A program made the position numbers and the translations under genes. The notes beneath the pieces are model-generated. The model made no database searches. It was not told the DNA's origin and saw nothing but the letters and a program-made list of their open reading frames with translations. A stretch of 64,000 nt of DNA from Leptothrix cholodnii SP-6 (GTDB taxonomy: Bacteria; Pseudomonadota; Gammaproteobacteria; Burkholderiales; Burkholderiaceae_C): positions 4,576,001-4,640,000 of the forward strand of contig NC_010524.1 in the NCBI RefSeq assembly GCF_000019785.1. The letters are read 5' to 3'. Of this stretch, positions 8,916 through 17,270 are shown piece after piece (position 1 is the stretch's first letter; the number at the start of each line of letters is the position of its first letter).

Positions 8916-9401
8916 TCAGCCCACCGGCTTGTTGGCCGGGATGTCCCAGGCCGCTGTGCTGGTGGTGCCCTTGCCGCCGGTGTCGGCCTGGATGGTGTAT
9001 TCGACCTTGAACTTGGCGAAGTTCAGCGTGACGTTCTCGGTCAGGCGGTCCTCGCCACCGCTGCCGCCGGTCGACAGCGACGACACCATCACCTCGTCGA
9101 GCGTGATCTTGATGTATTCGAGCGGCGTGTCGCCGGCCTTGCGCACGGTCAGCGTGGCCTGCTTGATGTGGGTGCCCTTGCAGGCCGCCACGATCAGCGC
9201 GGTGGACGACGAATCGACGTACTTGGTCAGCGAGATGTCCTGCACGCTGACCTTGCCCGCACCCGCGCCACCGCCCATGTGCGCCGAGCCGCTCTGGCTC
9301 AGGCCCCAGCTCCAGGCCAGCACGTCGATTTCGGTCTTGTGCGCGTCGTCTTTCGACTCGCCCTTGATGTCGCCGATCTTGATGAACATGTCTACAGCCA
9401 T
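8916..9401 (-). CDS. hcp: T6SS tube protein Hcp (TssD)
   Basis: 161 aa. Canonical Hcp: MAVDMFIKIGDIKGES, IDVLAWSWGLSQSG, DISLTKYVDSSSTAL and KVEYTIQAD. This is the structural tube subunit, assembled on the baseplate inside the TssBC sheath and expelled on firing. Length and start are normal, with GGAGAA about 7 nt upstream of the ATG. It follows tssC after a 143-bp gap holding two inverted repeats, which may help set the high Hcp level these systems need. Confidence 0.96.
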   Translation of the reverse strand: MAVDMFIKIGDIKGESKDDAHKTEIDVLAWSWGLSQSGSAHMGGGAGAGKVSVQDISLTKYVDSSSTALIVAACKGTHIKQATLTVRKAGDTPLEYIKITLDEVMVSSLSTGGSGGEDRLTENVTLNFAKFKVEYTIQADTGGKGTTSTAAWDIPANKPVG

Positions 9402-9447
9402 GATGCATTTCTCCTTGTTCGACCACCCATCACAGCCGGCAGGTGCG

Positions 9448-9476
9448 GACCGCGGGCGGGGTCAAGCCCCGCGGTC
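9448..9476 (-). terminator. Intercistronic hairpin between tssC and hcp
   Basis: A perfect 9-bp inverted repeat (GACCGCGGG ... CCCGCGGTC) with an 11-nt loop lies just downstream of the tssC stop. There is no T-run, so it is not a classical intrinsic terminator. It could be a partial terminator or an RNA processing/stability element protecting or separating the hcp message. Function is inferred only from structure and place. Confidence 0.35.
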
Positions 9477-9491
9477 AGCCGGCGCACGCGC

Positions 9492-9507
9492 GCAATCGAT
9501 CGATTGC
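9492..9507. repeat. 16-bp perfect palindrome GCAATCGATCGATTGC
   Basis: A fully self-complementary 16-mer in the tssC-hcp gap, 37 bp from the tssC stop. As DNA it could be an operator; as RNA it would form only a tight stem. No regulator is assigned. Confidence 0.4.
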
Positions 9508-9544
9508 AGGAACCCGCTCCCGCCGAGGTGCGGCGGGCCGCGCC

Positions 9545-11041
9545 TCAGGCCGATTTCTGCGACGGCAGCTTGGACACCAGCCGCAGCGACACCGTCAGCC
9601 CTTCGAGCTGGTAGTGCGGGCGCAGGAAGATCTTCGAGGTGTAGTAGCCGGGGTTGCTCTCGTCCTCGGCCACCACCACCTCGGCGGCCGCCAACGGGCG
9701 GCGCGACTTGGTCTCTTCGGACGAATGGGCCGGGTCGCCGTCGACGTAGTTCATGATCCAGTCCTGCAGCCAGCGCTGGATCTCGTCGCGTTCCTTGAAC
9801 GAGCCGATCTTGTCGCGCACGATGCATTTCAGGTAGTGCGCAAAGCGGCTGCAGGCAAACAGATACGGCAGGCGCGCGGCCAGGTTGGCATTGGCGGTGG
9901 CGTCGGGGTCGTCGTATTCGGCCGGCTTCTGCAGCGACTGCGCGCCGATGAAGGCGGCCAGGTCCGAGTTCTTCTTGTGCACCAGCGGCATGAAGCCGTT
10001 CTTGGCCAGCTCGGCCTCGCGGCGGTCGCTGATGGCGATCTCGGTCGGGCACTTCATGTCGACGCCGCCGTCGTCGGTCGGGAAGGTGTGCGTGGGCAGG
10101 CCCTCGACCGCGCCACCCGACTCGATGCCGCGGATGCGCGAGCACCAGCCGTATTCCTTGAACGCGCGGTTGATGTTGACCGCCATCGCGTAGGCCGAAT
10201 TGGCCCAGGTGTACTTGCTGTGGTCGGCGTTGGCGGTGTCTTCCTCGAAGTCGAACTCCTCGACCGGATTGGTCTTGGCGCCATACGGCGCGCGGGCCAG
10301 GAAACGCGGCATCGCCAGGCCGATGTAGCGTGCGTCGTCGGACTCGCGCAACGAGCGCCAGGCGGCGTATTCGGGTGTGGTGAAGATCTTGGTCAGGTCG
10401 CGCGGATTGGCCAGTTCCTGCCACGAGCCCATCTGCATCAGCGCGGGGTTGGCGGCGGCGATGAACGGGGCGTGGGCCGAGGCCGAGATCTTGCTGATCT
10501 CGCCCAGCAGCTCGACATCGGGCGCGCTCTGGTCGAAGTAGTAGTCGCCCACCAGGCAGCCATACGGCGCGCCGCCGAACTGGCCGTATTCCTCTTCGTA
10601 GATCTTCTTGAAGATGGGGCTCTGGTCCCAGGCCGTGCCCTTGTAGCGCTTGAGGGTCTTGCCCAGCTCGTTCTTCGAGATGTTCATCACCCGGATCATC
10701 AGCATCTCGTCGGTCTCGGTGTTGTTGACGAGGTGGTGCAGGCCGCGCCAGGCGCTCTCGAGCTTCTGGAAGTCGTCGTGGTGCAGGATCGCGTTGACCT
10801 GCGCGCTGAGCTTGGCGTCGAGTGCGGCGATCAGCGCCTCGATCGAGCCGATCACGTCGCTGCCGATCAGCGTGGTCTGCGCCAGCGCCTGCTGCGCCAG
10901 CGTCATCACCGCCTGTTCGACGGCGCTCTTGGCCTCGTCGGTCTTGGGCTTGAATTCGCGGTCGAGCAGCGCGGCGAAGTCGCCGCCTTCGAAGGCGACA
11001 CCTTGCAGCGCGGCACCGCCGGGGGAGGTTTCAGTGGCCAT
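9545..11041 (-). CDS. tssC: T6SS contractile sheath large subunit TssC
   Basis: 498 aa. TssC and TssB form the contractile sheath around the Hcp tube. Family motifs are clear: ILHHDDFQKLESAWRGLHHL near residues 80-100, MLMIRVMNISKNEL, FGGAPYGCLVGDYYFDQ, and a conserved C-terminus with FSCRFAHYLK-like and LEGLTVSLRLVSKLP stretches. Length is standard. It starts 21 bp after tssB. Confidence 0.97.
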   Translation of the reverse strand: MATETSPGGAALQGVAFEGGDFAALLDREFKPKTDEAKSAVEQAVMTLAQQALAQTTLIGSDVIGSIEALIAALDAKLSAQVNAILHHDDFQKLESAWRGLHHLVNNTETDEMLMIRVMNISKNELGKTLKRYKGTAWDQSPIFKKIYEEEYGQFGGAPYGCLVGDYYFDQSAPDVELLGEISKISASAHAPFIAAANPALMQMGSWQELANPRDLTKIFTTPEYAAWRSLRESDDARYIGLAMPRFLARAPYGAKTNPVEEFDFEEDTANADHSKYTWANSAYAMAVNINRAFKEYGWCSRIRGIESGGAVEGLPTHTFPTDDGGVDMKCPTEIAISDRREAELAKNGFMPLVHKKNSDLAAFIGAQSLQKPAEYDDPDATANANLAARLPYLFACSRFAHYLKCIVRDKIGSFKERDEIQRWLQDWIMNYVDGDPAHSSEETKSRRPLAAAEVVVAEDESNPGYYTSKIFLRPHYQLEGLTVSLRLVSKLPSQKSA

Positions 11042-11062
11042 GTCCAGCTCCGTGTCTCGGGA

Positions 11063-11569
11063 TCATTCGGGGGTGCCGGCCGGCTTGGCCGCCTGGGTCA
11101 GCGACTGCAGCAGCGCCTGGTCCTTGATGACCTTGGCCAGCAGCTCCTCGGCGCCGGTCTTGCCGTCCATGTAGGTGATCAGGTTCGACAGCTGCTGGCG
11201 CGCCTCGAGCAGCTGGCGCAGCCCCTCGACCTTGCGCGCCACCGCCGCGGGCGAGAAGTCGTCGAGCGTCTCGAAGCTGATGTCGACCGCCAGGTTGCCC
11301 TCGCCGGTCAGCTCGTTGGCGACCTGGAAGGCCACCCGCGGCTTCATCGACTTCATGCGCGAGTTGAAGTTGTCGACGTCGATCTCGAGGAACTTGCGAT
11401 CCGCCACCGGCGCCAGCGGCTCGGCCGGCTTGCCGCTCAGGTCGGCCAGCACGCCCATCACGAACGGCACCTGCACCTTCTTCTCGGCGCCGTAGGTCTC
11501 GACGTCGTATTCGATCTGCACCCGCGGGGCGCGATTGCGGGCGATGAATTTCTGGCTGCTGGTGGCCAT
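11063..11569 (-). CDS. tssB: T6SS contractile sheath small subunit TssB
   Basis: 168 aa. Small sheath subunit, partner of TssC. Typical features are the N-terminal SSQKFIARNRAPRVQIEYDV, LPFVMGVLADLSG-like core (here VPFVMGVLADLSGKP), DRKFLEIDVDNFNSRMKSMKP, and a C-terminal helix LLAKVIKDQALLQSL. Normal length. ATG preceded by GGAG. Second gene of the operon, 49 bp after tssA. Confidence 0.97.
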   Translation of the reverse strand: MATSSQKFIARNRAPRVQIEYDVETYGAEKKVQVPFVMGVLADLSGKPAEPLAPVADRKFLEIDVDNFNSRMKSMKPRVAFQVANELTGEGNLAVDISFETLDDFSPAAVARKVEGLRQLLEARQQLSNLITYMDGKTGAEELLAKVIKDQALLQSLTQAAKPAGTPE

Positions 11570-11618
11570 GGGCTGTCACTCCTGCGGGTTGGTTGGGCGG
11601 GATTGGGGCGAGAGCCGC

Positions 11619-12656
11619 TCACGGGTCGGCCGGCCCGGCCAGGTGCTCGACCGCGCCGACACCGTCGGGCACGAGGTCGCGGATGATGTCGATGAAGCTC
11701 TTGCGCATCAGCCGCTGGGCGCGGCGCAGCAGCAGCGGCACCGGGTTGGACGGCTCGTTGAGCTCGATCCACTCGCACACCCGCTGCAGCTGGCGGATGG
11801 CGTCCTCGCGGTTGCGGATGGCGCCGCCGGGCGCCGCCGCGGCTGCCGCGCCGGCAGCGGCCGGTGCGGCGTCGGGATCGGCGTCCACGGCAGCGTCCAC
11901 CGCAACGTCGCCGGCCGCAGCGGGCTGCGACGCCAGCGCCTTCCCCGCCCAGCGAGACAGCATCTGCGTGTACTGCTGCAACGGCTTGAGATCGGGGCCT
12001 TCGGTGCCGACCTGCGCGACCAGCAGCGCATCGATCGCATCGGTGGTGGCGGCCACATGGCGCAGCGCCTCGACGCAGCCGGGCTGGCGGGCTTCCAGCT
12101 CGCGCAGGGCCTGCACGAAGGCATCGGCGCCGAGCACGTTCTCGCCCTCGCGCGGCAGCGCCTTGCCGGCCACCAGCTCGAAGCTGCGCCCGCTGATGCC
12201 GCTGCGCGGGCCGCCCAGCGTGGCCGTGCGCAGATCGGCCAGCACGGCGCCGGGATCGACCAGCGGCGCCAGCGCGTTCAGGCGCATCGTCGGGTCGTTG
12301 CCGTCGTCGGCATCGAGCATCGGGTGCAGGTGCGGCCAGTGGCGATCGAGCAGGCCGTGGATCAGCGCCAGGCCGCTGCCGCAGGCCTGAAGTCCTTCGA
12401 GGTGCAGGCGCGCGCGCAGCAGGTTGACGGCCACCCGCAGGTCGCGGCTGCGGGCGCCGAGCGCGAGCGCGAGCGACATCACGCGGCGCCAGTCGCTGCC
12501 TTCGGCGGCGATCACGGTGTCGCCGTACTGCTGCTCGGGCTTGCCGCGCAGCGCCTCTTCCATCGCGCGGAAGGACTCGTCGTATTCGAGGTCGGCGCCG
12601 CAGGGCGCGGCGGCGTCCAGCGGTGTCAGCAGTGCCTCGATGTCGACGTCGGACAT
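11619..12656 (-). CDS. tssA: T6SS assembly protein TssA (ImpA-type)
   Basis: 345 aa. TssA caps and primes sheath/tube polymerisation from the baseplate. The N-terminal ImpA domain is recognisable (IEALLTPLDAAAPCGADLEYD, LRVAVNLLRARLHLEGL, LHPMLDADDGNDPTMRLNAL). The middle is an Ala/Asp-rich linker (about residues 245-275), and the C-terminal helical part ends LLRRAQRLMRKSFIDIIRDL. The ATG at 12654-12656 has GAGGG 5 nt upstream; an in-frame ATG 25 codons earlier lies in the intergenic region and encodes no conserved residues. It is the first T6SS gene here, 125 bp after the tpsA stop, so the operon promoter probably lies in that gap, though I found no convincing -35/-10 pair. Confidence 0.9.
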   Translation of the reverse strand: MSDVDIEALLTPLDAAAPCGADLEYDESFRAMEEALRGKPEQQYGDTVIAAEGSDWRRVMSLALALGARSRDLRVAVNLLRARLHLEGLQACGSGLALIHGLLDRHWPHLHPMLDADDGNDPTMRLNALAPLVDPGAVLADLRTATLGGPRSGISGRSFELVAGKALPREGENVLGADAFVQALRELEARQPGCVEALRHVAATTDAIDALLVAQVGTEGPDLKPLQQYTQMLSRWAGKALASQPAAAGDVAVDAAVDADPDAAPAAAGAAAAAAPGGAIRNREDAIRQLQRVCEWIELNEPSNPVPLLLRRAQRLMRKSFIDIIRDLVPDGVGAVEHLAGPADP

Positions 12657-12781
12657 GAACCCTCGGCGGTCGTGCAAACGCGAAGAAGGGAGAAACGCGA
12701 AATCAATGTAGCGATCGGGGCCTGCCGGCACAGTTGCCGAAAGTCACCTGCCGGCGCCCGTTCCCCTCGCCCCGGCGCCGG

Positions 12782-15622
12782 CTAGAAACCGGCACAGGCG
12801 CCGCCACCACGATCGAGCTCAAGGCAGCTCGAGAACTGCGGCTGCTGGCGCACGCGGCCCCATTCCAGGCCGAGCAGATCGGCCGTGGCGTCGTCGATCG
12901 CCGCCGTGCGGGCCGGGCCGCTGGCCAGGCACATGCGTGGCGTGGCGAGGTTGCGGCCGTGGGTCTCGGAGGCCGACGCCGCCAGCAGCTGCGCCATGCC
13001 GTCGGGATAGGCGCTGCGCAGCGGGTCGGGCGGCGTGATGCGCACCGGCAGCACCGTGCCCGACGCCAGGCTGAGCCGGTAGCCGGTGGGCGACTGCAGC
13101 GTGCCCGCCGTCGCCGGATAGAGCCCCGGCGGGCTGAGCAGGCCGGCGCTGCTGGCCAGCTGGCCGGTGACGGCCTGCGGCTGCACGTCGCCGTTGACCA
13201 GGCCGGTCGCGCTGTAGGGGATCGGCGGCAGGAAGGTGCCCTGGGCCGCGCTGACCGGGTCGGGCACGATCACGAGGTCCGGCTGCGCGCTGTAGAGAAA
13301 GCCGCTGCCGGCCTCGGGCAAGGCGATCTGCGACACCGAACACAGGCTGGCGTCGCCGTAGCTGCAACCGTAGAGCGTGGGCAGGCTGGCGCGACCGGGC
13401 AGCTCGCCGCGCTGGCTGTCGACCCAGCTGTCGGACCAGACCCGCCAGCGCCCGCCCGCGCCGACCTCCAGCGTGGCGTTGGCCGGGTTCTGGAACCGCA
13501 CGCCGGCCACCAGGTCGATCTGGCCACCGGCCGCGCTGGCGCGAATGCCCTGCTGCAGCGTCAGGTCGCCGTCGTCGGCACGCAGCAGCACGCGATCGCT
13601 GGCCAGGCTGGTGGTGAAGGCCTGCGGGGTGAAGCTGCCGCTCGCGCTGTCGTAGGCCGCCACGCTGCCACCCGCCACCGACAGCGGCCCGGCGCTCGCC
13701 ACCTGCACGCTGCGCAGGCCGGTGAAGCCGATCTGGTCGATCGTGTTGCCGGGGTCGAGCAGCTGCACCGTGGCATCCGCCCCCGTGCCGGCGAGCAGCA
13801 GCTGCTGCACCGCGACCGGGCCGGTCTGCGTCACCGCACCGGCGCTGACCAGCGTGAGCTGGCGCACCGCGCCGGTCGTCGTCAGGCCGCCGTCGAGCTG
13901 GATGCCCTGCGCGCCGGCGCCGCCGTTGTGCAGCGTCAGCTCGGGCGTGATGCCGGCCTGCAGGGCGTCGGCCGCCACCGCGATCGCGCCGACATGGCCG
14001 CTCGAGCCGACCACGATGCCGGCGCTCTCGATGTTGCCACCCGGGTTGATGCGCGGATCGAGCAGCCAGGCCGACGGCAGGTTGAAGCCGAGCGGCACGC
14101 TCGAGACGGCACCGCCGAGCGTGATCGGCACCGCCGGGCGTTCCTGCACGATGCCGTCGGCGTCGACACCGGCGGGGCGCAGGTTGACGCGCCCGGTGGT
14201 GAACACGTCGGGCGCGCCGAACAGGTCGTAGGCGCGACCCTGCGCGCCGGCATACCCGGCCAGCACCACGTTCGCGGCCGACGGGTCGACCTCGCTGTTG
14301 CTGGCGATGATGAAGAAGCCGTCGTTGACCGCGCCGATGCCCGCGCCGGTCGATGAGTTGACCGCCTCGCCGACGATCGTGACCGAGCGCCCGGCGTTGG
14401 CGTTGCTGGTGACGAACAGATCCGACAGGCCCACGCCGAACGCCGGGGACGTGTCGGGCGACAAGGTCGACGCCACCTCGCCGCGCCCGGCGATCAGCAG
14501 GCTGCCGTCGCCGATGTCGATCGACACCCCGTTCAGGCGCACGCCGATCGGCAGCAGGTCGGCATTGCCATCGGTCAGCAGCGAGGTGCCACGCAGTTCG
14601 ATGCGGTCGCCGCTGAGCGTGACGTTGTTCAGGTCGATGCCGAAGCCGCCGTCGGCGCTGCCGCTGATCGAGAGGCTGCCCGGGCCGGCGCTGCCGAGCG
14701 CGGTGACGCTGGCGCCACTCAAGGACACCGAGGTGGCGGCCAGGCCCGCGCGGCGGCCGATCTGCACCGTCGGCGCCTCGATGCGCAGGTTGCCGCTGGG
14801 CGTGCTGACGGCGCCGGCCACGTCGACGCTGCCGTGCATCGCCAGCGTGCCGGCCGCGGCCGGGGTCAGCTGCAGCGTGATGAAGCCGCTGGCGCCGACC
14901 GGGATGCCGGCGGCCGGCACGCTGGTGCCGTCGCTCACCGCCAGCAGCACCTGGCCGCCCGAGGCGACGACGCGGCCGTCCATCGTCAGGCCGCCCGCCC
15001 CGGCTGCGCCACCGGCGCCGATCAGCACGATCTCGCCCCCGGGCAGGTTGGGGTTGCCCGCCGCCGCAGCGATGCGGGCGCCCGGCGCGACGCTCAGCGC
15101 GCCGCCGCCGAGCGAGGCATCGAGCACCAGCGGCGCGCCGGACAGGAAGTCGGCGCCGCCGGTCGAGGTGTCCAGCGCCGCCGCCAGCAGGCTGCCGACC
15201 TGCACCTGCGCGCCGGCGCCGAACACGATGCCGGCCGGGTTGAGGATGAAGACCTGGCCGGTGGCGCCGAGCGTGCCGTCGATGCGGCTGATCGGCGGCG
15301 CGCCGCCCACGCCCACCACGCGGTTGAGCAGCACCGAGCTGCCGTTGAGCTGCTGCACCGTCACGCCGGCCTGCGCGCCGATCGAGAAATCGCGCCACTC
15401 GATGTAGGCGCGTGGCGCGCTCTCGTTCTGCACGATCACCATCTGACCGACGGCGGGCGTGCTGATGGTGGCGTTCTGCGGCGCGGTGGTCGCCGGCACC
15501 GGCAGGTTGGTCTGGGCGCGGACGGCGGGTGCGCCGAGCAGCGCCAGCACGGCCAGCGCGAGCGCGGCGACGCGTGCCGGTGGGGGGCCGGTGCGGGAAT
15601 TCGGGATGACAGGCCAGCACAT
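12782..15622 (-). CDS. Two-partner secretion exoprotein TpsA (filamentous haemagglutinin N-terminal domain)
   Basis: 946 aa. A signal peptide (about residues 1-36, with core ALALAVLALLGAPAVRAQ) is followed by a TPS domain (about 40-240) with a beta-helix pattern and the FILNPAGIVFG motif, a variant of the usual NPNG signature. The remainder is Gly/Ala/Val-rich beta-helix with no recognised toxic domain. The C-terminus has several Cys, and the last two (C933 and C943) are ten residues apart near the end, resembling the disulfide loop that tethers Haemophilus HMW1 to its transporter. A surface-retained adhesin is therefore more likely than a released protein. It follows tpsB by 10 bp; AGGAG precedes the ATG by 7 nt. 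Confidence 0.85.
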   Translation of the reverse strand: MCWPVIPNSRTGPPPARVAALALAVLALLGAPAVRAQTNLPVPATTAPQNATISTPAVGQMVIVQNESAPRAYIEWRDFSIGAQAGVTVQQLNGSSVLLNRVVGVGGAPPISRIDGTLGATGQVFILNPAGIVFGAGAQVQVGSLLAAALDTSTGGADFLSGAPLVLDASLGGGALSVAPGARIAAAAGNPNLPGGEIVLIGAGGAAGAGGLTMDGRVVASGGQVLLAVSDGTSVPAAGIPVGASGFITLQLTPAAAGTLAMHGSVDVAGAVSTPSGNLRIEAPTVQIGRRAGLAATSVSLSGASVTALGSAGPGSLSISGSADGGFGIDLNNVTLSGDRIELRGTSLLTDGNADLLPIGVRLNGVSIDIGDGSLLIAGRGEVASTLSPDTSPAFGVGLSDLFVTSNANAGRSVTIVGEAVNSSTGAGIGAVNDGFFIIASNSEVDPSAANVVLAGYAGAQGRAYDLFGAPDVFTTGRVNLRPAGVDADGIVQERPAVPITLGGAVSSVPLGFNLPSAWLLDPRINPGGNIESAGIVVGSSGHVGAIAVAADALQAGITPELTLHNGGAGAQGIQLDGGLTTTGAVRQLTLVSAGAVTQTGPVAVQQLLLAGTGADATVQLLDPGNTIDQIGFTGLRSVQVASAGPLSVAGGSVAAYDSASGSFTPQAFTTSLASDRVLLRADDGDLTLQQGIRASAAGGQIDLVAGVRFQNPANATLEVGAGGRWRVWSDSWVDSQRGELPGRASLPTLYGCSYGDASLCSVSQIALPEAGSGFLYSAQPDLVIVPDPVSAAQGTFLPPIPYSATGLVNGDVQPQAVTGQLASSAGLLSPPGLYPATAGTLQSPTGYRLSLASGTVLPVRITPPDPLRSAYPDGMAQLLAASASETHGRNLATPRMCLASGPARTAAIDDATADLLGLEWGRVRQQPQFSSCLELDRGGGACAGF

Positions 15623-15632
15623 CGTCAGGCTC

Positions 15633-17270
15633 CTAGAAACCGCGTTGCAGCTGCAGGTTCAGGCGCGGCCCGGTGTCGTCGGGTTCGGCCAGGCGCGGCG
15701 CCGAGCCCGGCCAGGCCAGCGTGCCGCGCAGCGTGAACCAGGCCGGATCGCTGAAGAACACGCCCAGCCCGGCGGCGCGCAGCCGCCGCTGGTTGTCGAC
15801 GCCCGCCAGCGGCCGGGCCTGCAGCCGCGCCCGGCCCCAGTCGCCGAGCGCGAACACGCTCCACTGCGCGCCGATGGCGTGGCGCAGCTCGACGGTGGCG
15901 ATCGCCGCGCGGTCGGCGGCGGCCTCGCCGGGCGGGTAGGCCCGCACCGCACCGGCGCCGCCGAGCGCGAATTTCTCGGACGGATCGAGGTTCCTGCTCG
16001 CCCACAGCGCGCTCAACCCGCCGTAGACCGACCAGGCCGTCGAGCCCGGCAGCGGCAGCGCCTGCAGCCGGTTGAGCTGCAGCCCGAGCTTGCCGAAGCC
16101 GCCCTGCGCCGAACGCGTGCCGAGCGCGGCGTCATCGGCGCGCGCGCCGGGGCTGCGGATGTCGAGCGAGCCGGCCTGCAGCGTCAGCGCGCCGCCGCTG
16201 TAGCCGCCACCGCCCCAGCCGTCGCGCGCCTCGAACGACAGCCCGAGATTGACGTCGCGGGTGGCCTTGTCGGTGCGCAGGCCGAAGGCGTCGAAGCGGT
16301 CCTCCAGCCGCTTGTGGCTGGCCCCCAGGCGCAGCACGACGTTGCTCTGGCGGCTGCGCTGCAGCGGCCGGCTCAGGCCGAGGTCGATCACCCGGGCGCG
16401 GCCGCGAGCCTGCAGCGGCGCGAACACGTCGCCCAGCTCGTAGCTCAGCGCCGACAGCGCCAGGCTGGTGCGCCAGGCGCTCGGGGCGACAGGCAGCAGC
16501 TGGTCGAGCGGCAGCTCGTAGGCGAGCCGGGCGCTCGCCAGGCCACGCTGCTCGGCCAGCTGCAGGCGCAGGTCGAGGTTGTCGCCGAGGTCGAGCGGCT
16601 CGTTCCAGCGCAGCAGGCCGCCGATGCGCCAGCGGCCGTTGAAGCGGCTGCCGTGGTTGTCGAGGTCGACGCTGCCTTCGGCCTGGCGGCGCCAGCCACG
16701 CTCGATGACGAGGTCGTAGCGCGCCTCGTCGCCGCTGGGCGCCAGGCTGGCCTGGGCGCGCACGCCGGGCAGGTCGTTGAGCGCGAACATCGCGGCGTCG
16801 AGCCGGCGCAGGTCGAGCAAGGCGCCGTCGTGCACGCCTTCGCGCGCCAGCACCTGCAGCACCTGGGGGTCGGCCAGCGGCGCATCGGCCGACGCGCTCA
16901 GCTCGATGCGGCGCAGCCGCGGCTCGACCACCTGCAGCGCGACGATGCCGCGCGGCGCGTCGAGCACCCGCAGCGCCGCGCCGCCCAGCGACAGCCCGCG
17001 CGCGGCCATCTCGGCCAGCAGCGCATCGCGCAGCTGCTGCGCCTGCGCCACGCCGAAGGGCTTGCGCAGGTAGGGCAGCGTGAGGCGCTGCAGGGTCGCG
17101 TCGTCGATGCCTTCGAGCGGCTGCAGATGCCATTCGCGCAGCACCATCGGCTCGCTCGCCGCCGCAGCGGGCCGGTCTTGCGCCCAGGCGGGCGAGGCGG
17201 CGGCGCCGAGCGCGATCAGCCCGGCGGCGACCCGGCGCAGCCGGCGCGCGAGGCACTCGCCCGCCGTCAT
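15633..17270 (-). CDS. Two-partner secretion outer-membrane transporter TpsB (ShlB/FhaC family)
   Basis: 545 aa. Omp85-superfamily transporter for the adjacent TpsA. A signal peptide (core RRVAAGLIALGAAASPAWAQ) precedes a POTRA region (about residues 40-190; LRKPFGVAQAQQLRDALLAEM and LQVVEPRLRRIELS) and then a 16-strand-type barrel region with alternating hydrophobic strands. The C-terminus ends in Phe (LNLQLQRGF), as outer-membrane proteins do. The ATG at 17268-17270 overlaps the stop of the upstream CHAT gene as ATGA, which decides the start over an in-frame upstream extension. Length is typical of the family. Confidence 0.9.
   Translation of the reverse strand: MTAGECLARRLRRVAAGLIALGAAASPAWAQDRPAAAASEPMVLREWHLQPLEGIDDATLQRLTLPYLRKPFGVAQAQQLRDALLAEMAARGLSLGGAALRVLDAPRGIVALQVVEPRLRRIELSASADAPLADPQVLQVLAREGVHDGALLDLRRLDAAMFALNDLPGVRAQASLAPSGDEARYDLVIERGWRRQAEGSVDLDNHGSRFNGRWRIGGLLRWNEPLDLGDNLDLRLQLAEQRGLASARLAYELPLDQLLPVAPSAWRTSLALSALSYELGDVFAPLQARGRARVIDLGLSRPLQRSRQSNVVLRLGASHKRLEDRFDAFGLRTDKATRDVNLGLSFEARDGWGGGGYSGGALTLQAGSLDIRSPGARADDAALGTRSAQGGFGKLGLQLNRLQALPLPGSTAWSVYGGLSALWASRNLDPSEKFALGGAGAVRAYPPGEAAADRAAIATVELRHAIGAQWSVFALGDWGRARLQARPLAGVDNQRRLRAAGLGVFFSDPAWFTLRGTLAWPGSAPRLAEPDDTGPRLNLQLQRGF

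Noticed and set aside
12657..12781. Possible sigma-70 or sigma-54 promoter for tssA
   Set aside because: TACATT and several GC-rich hexamers exist, but no pair has proper spacing and match.
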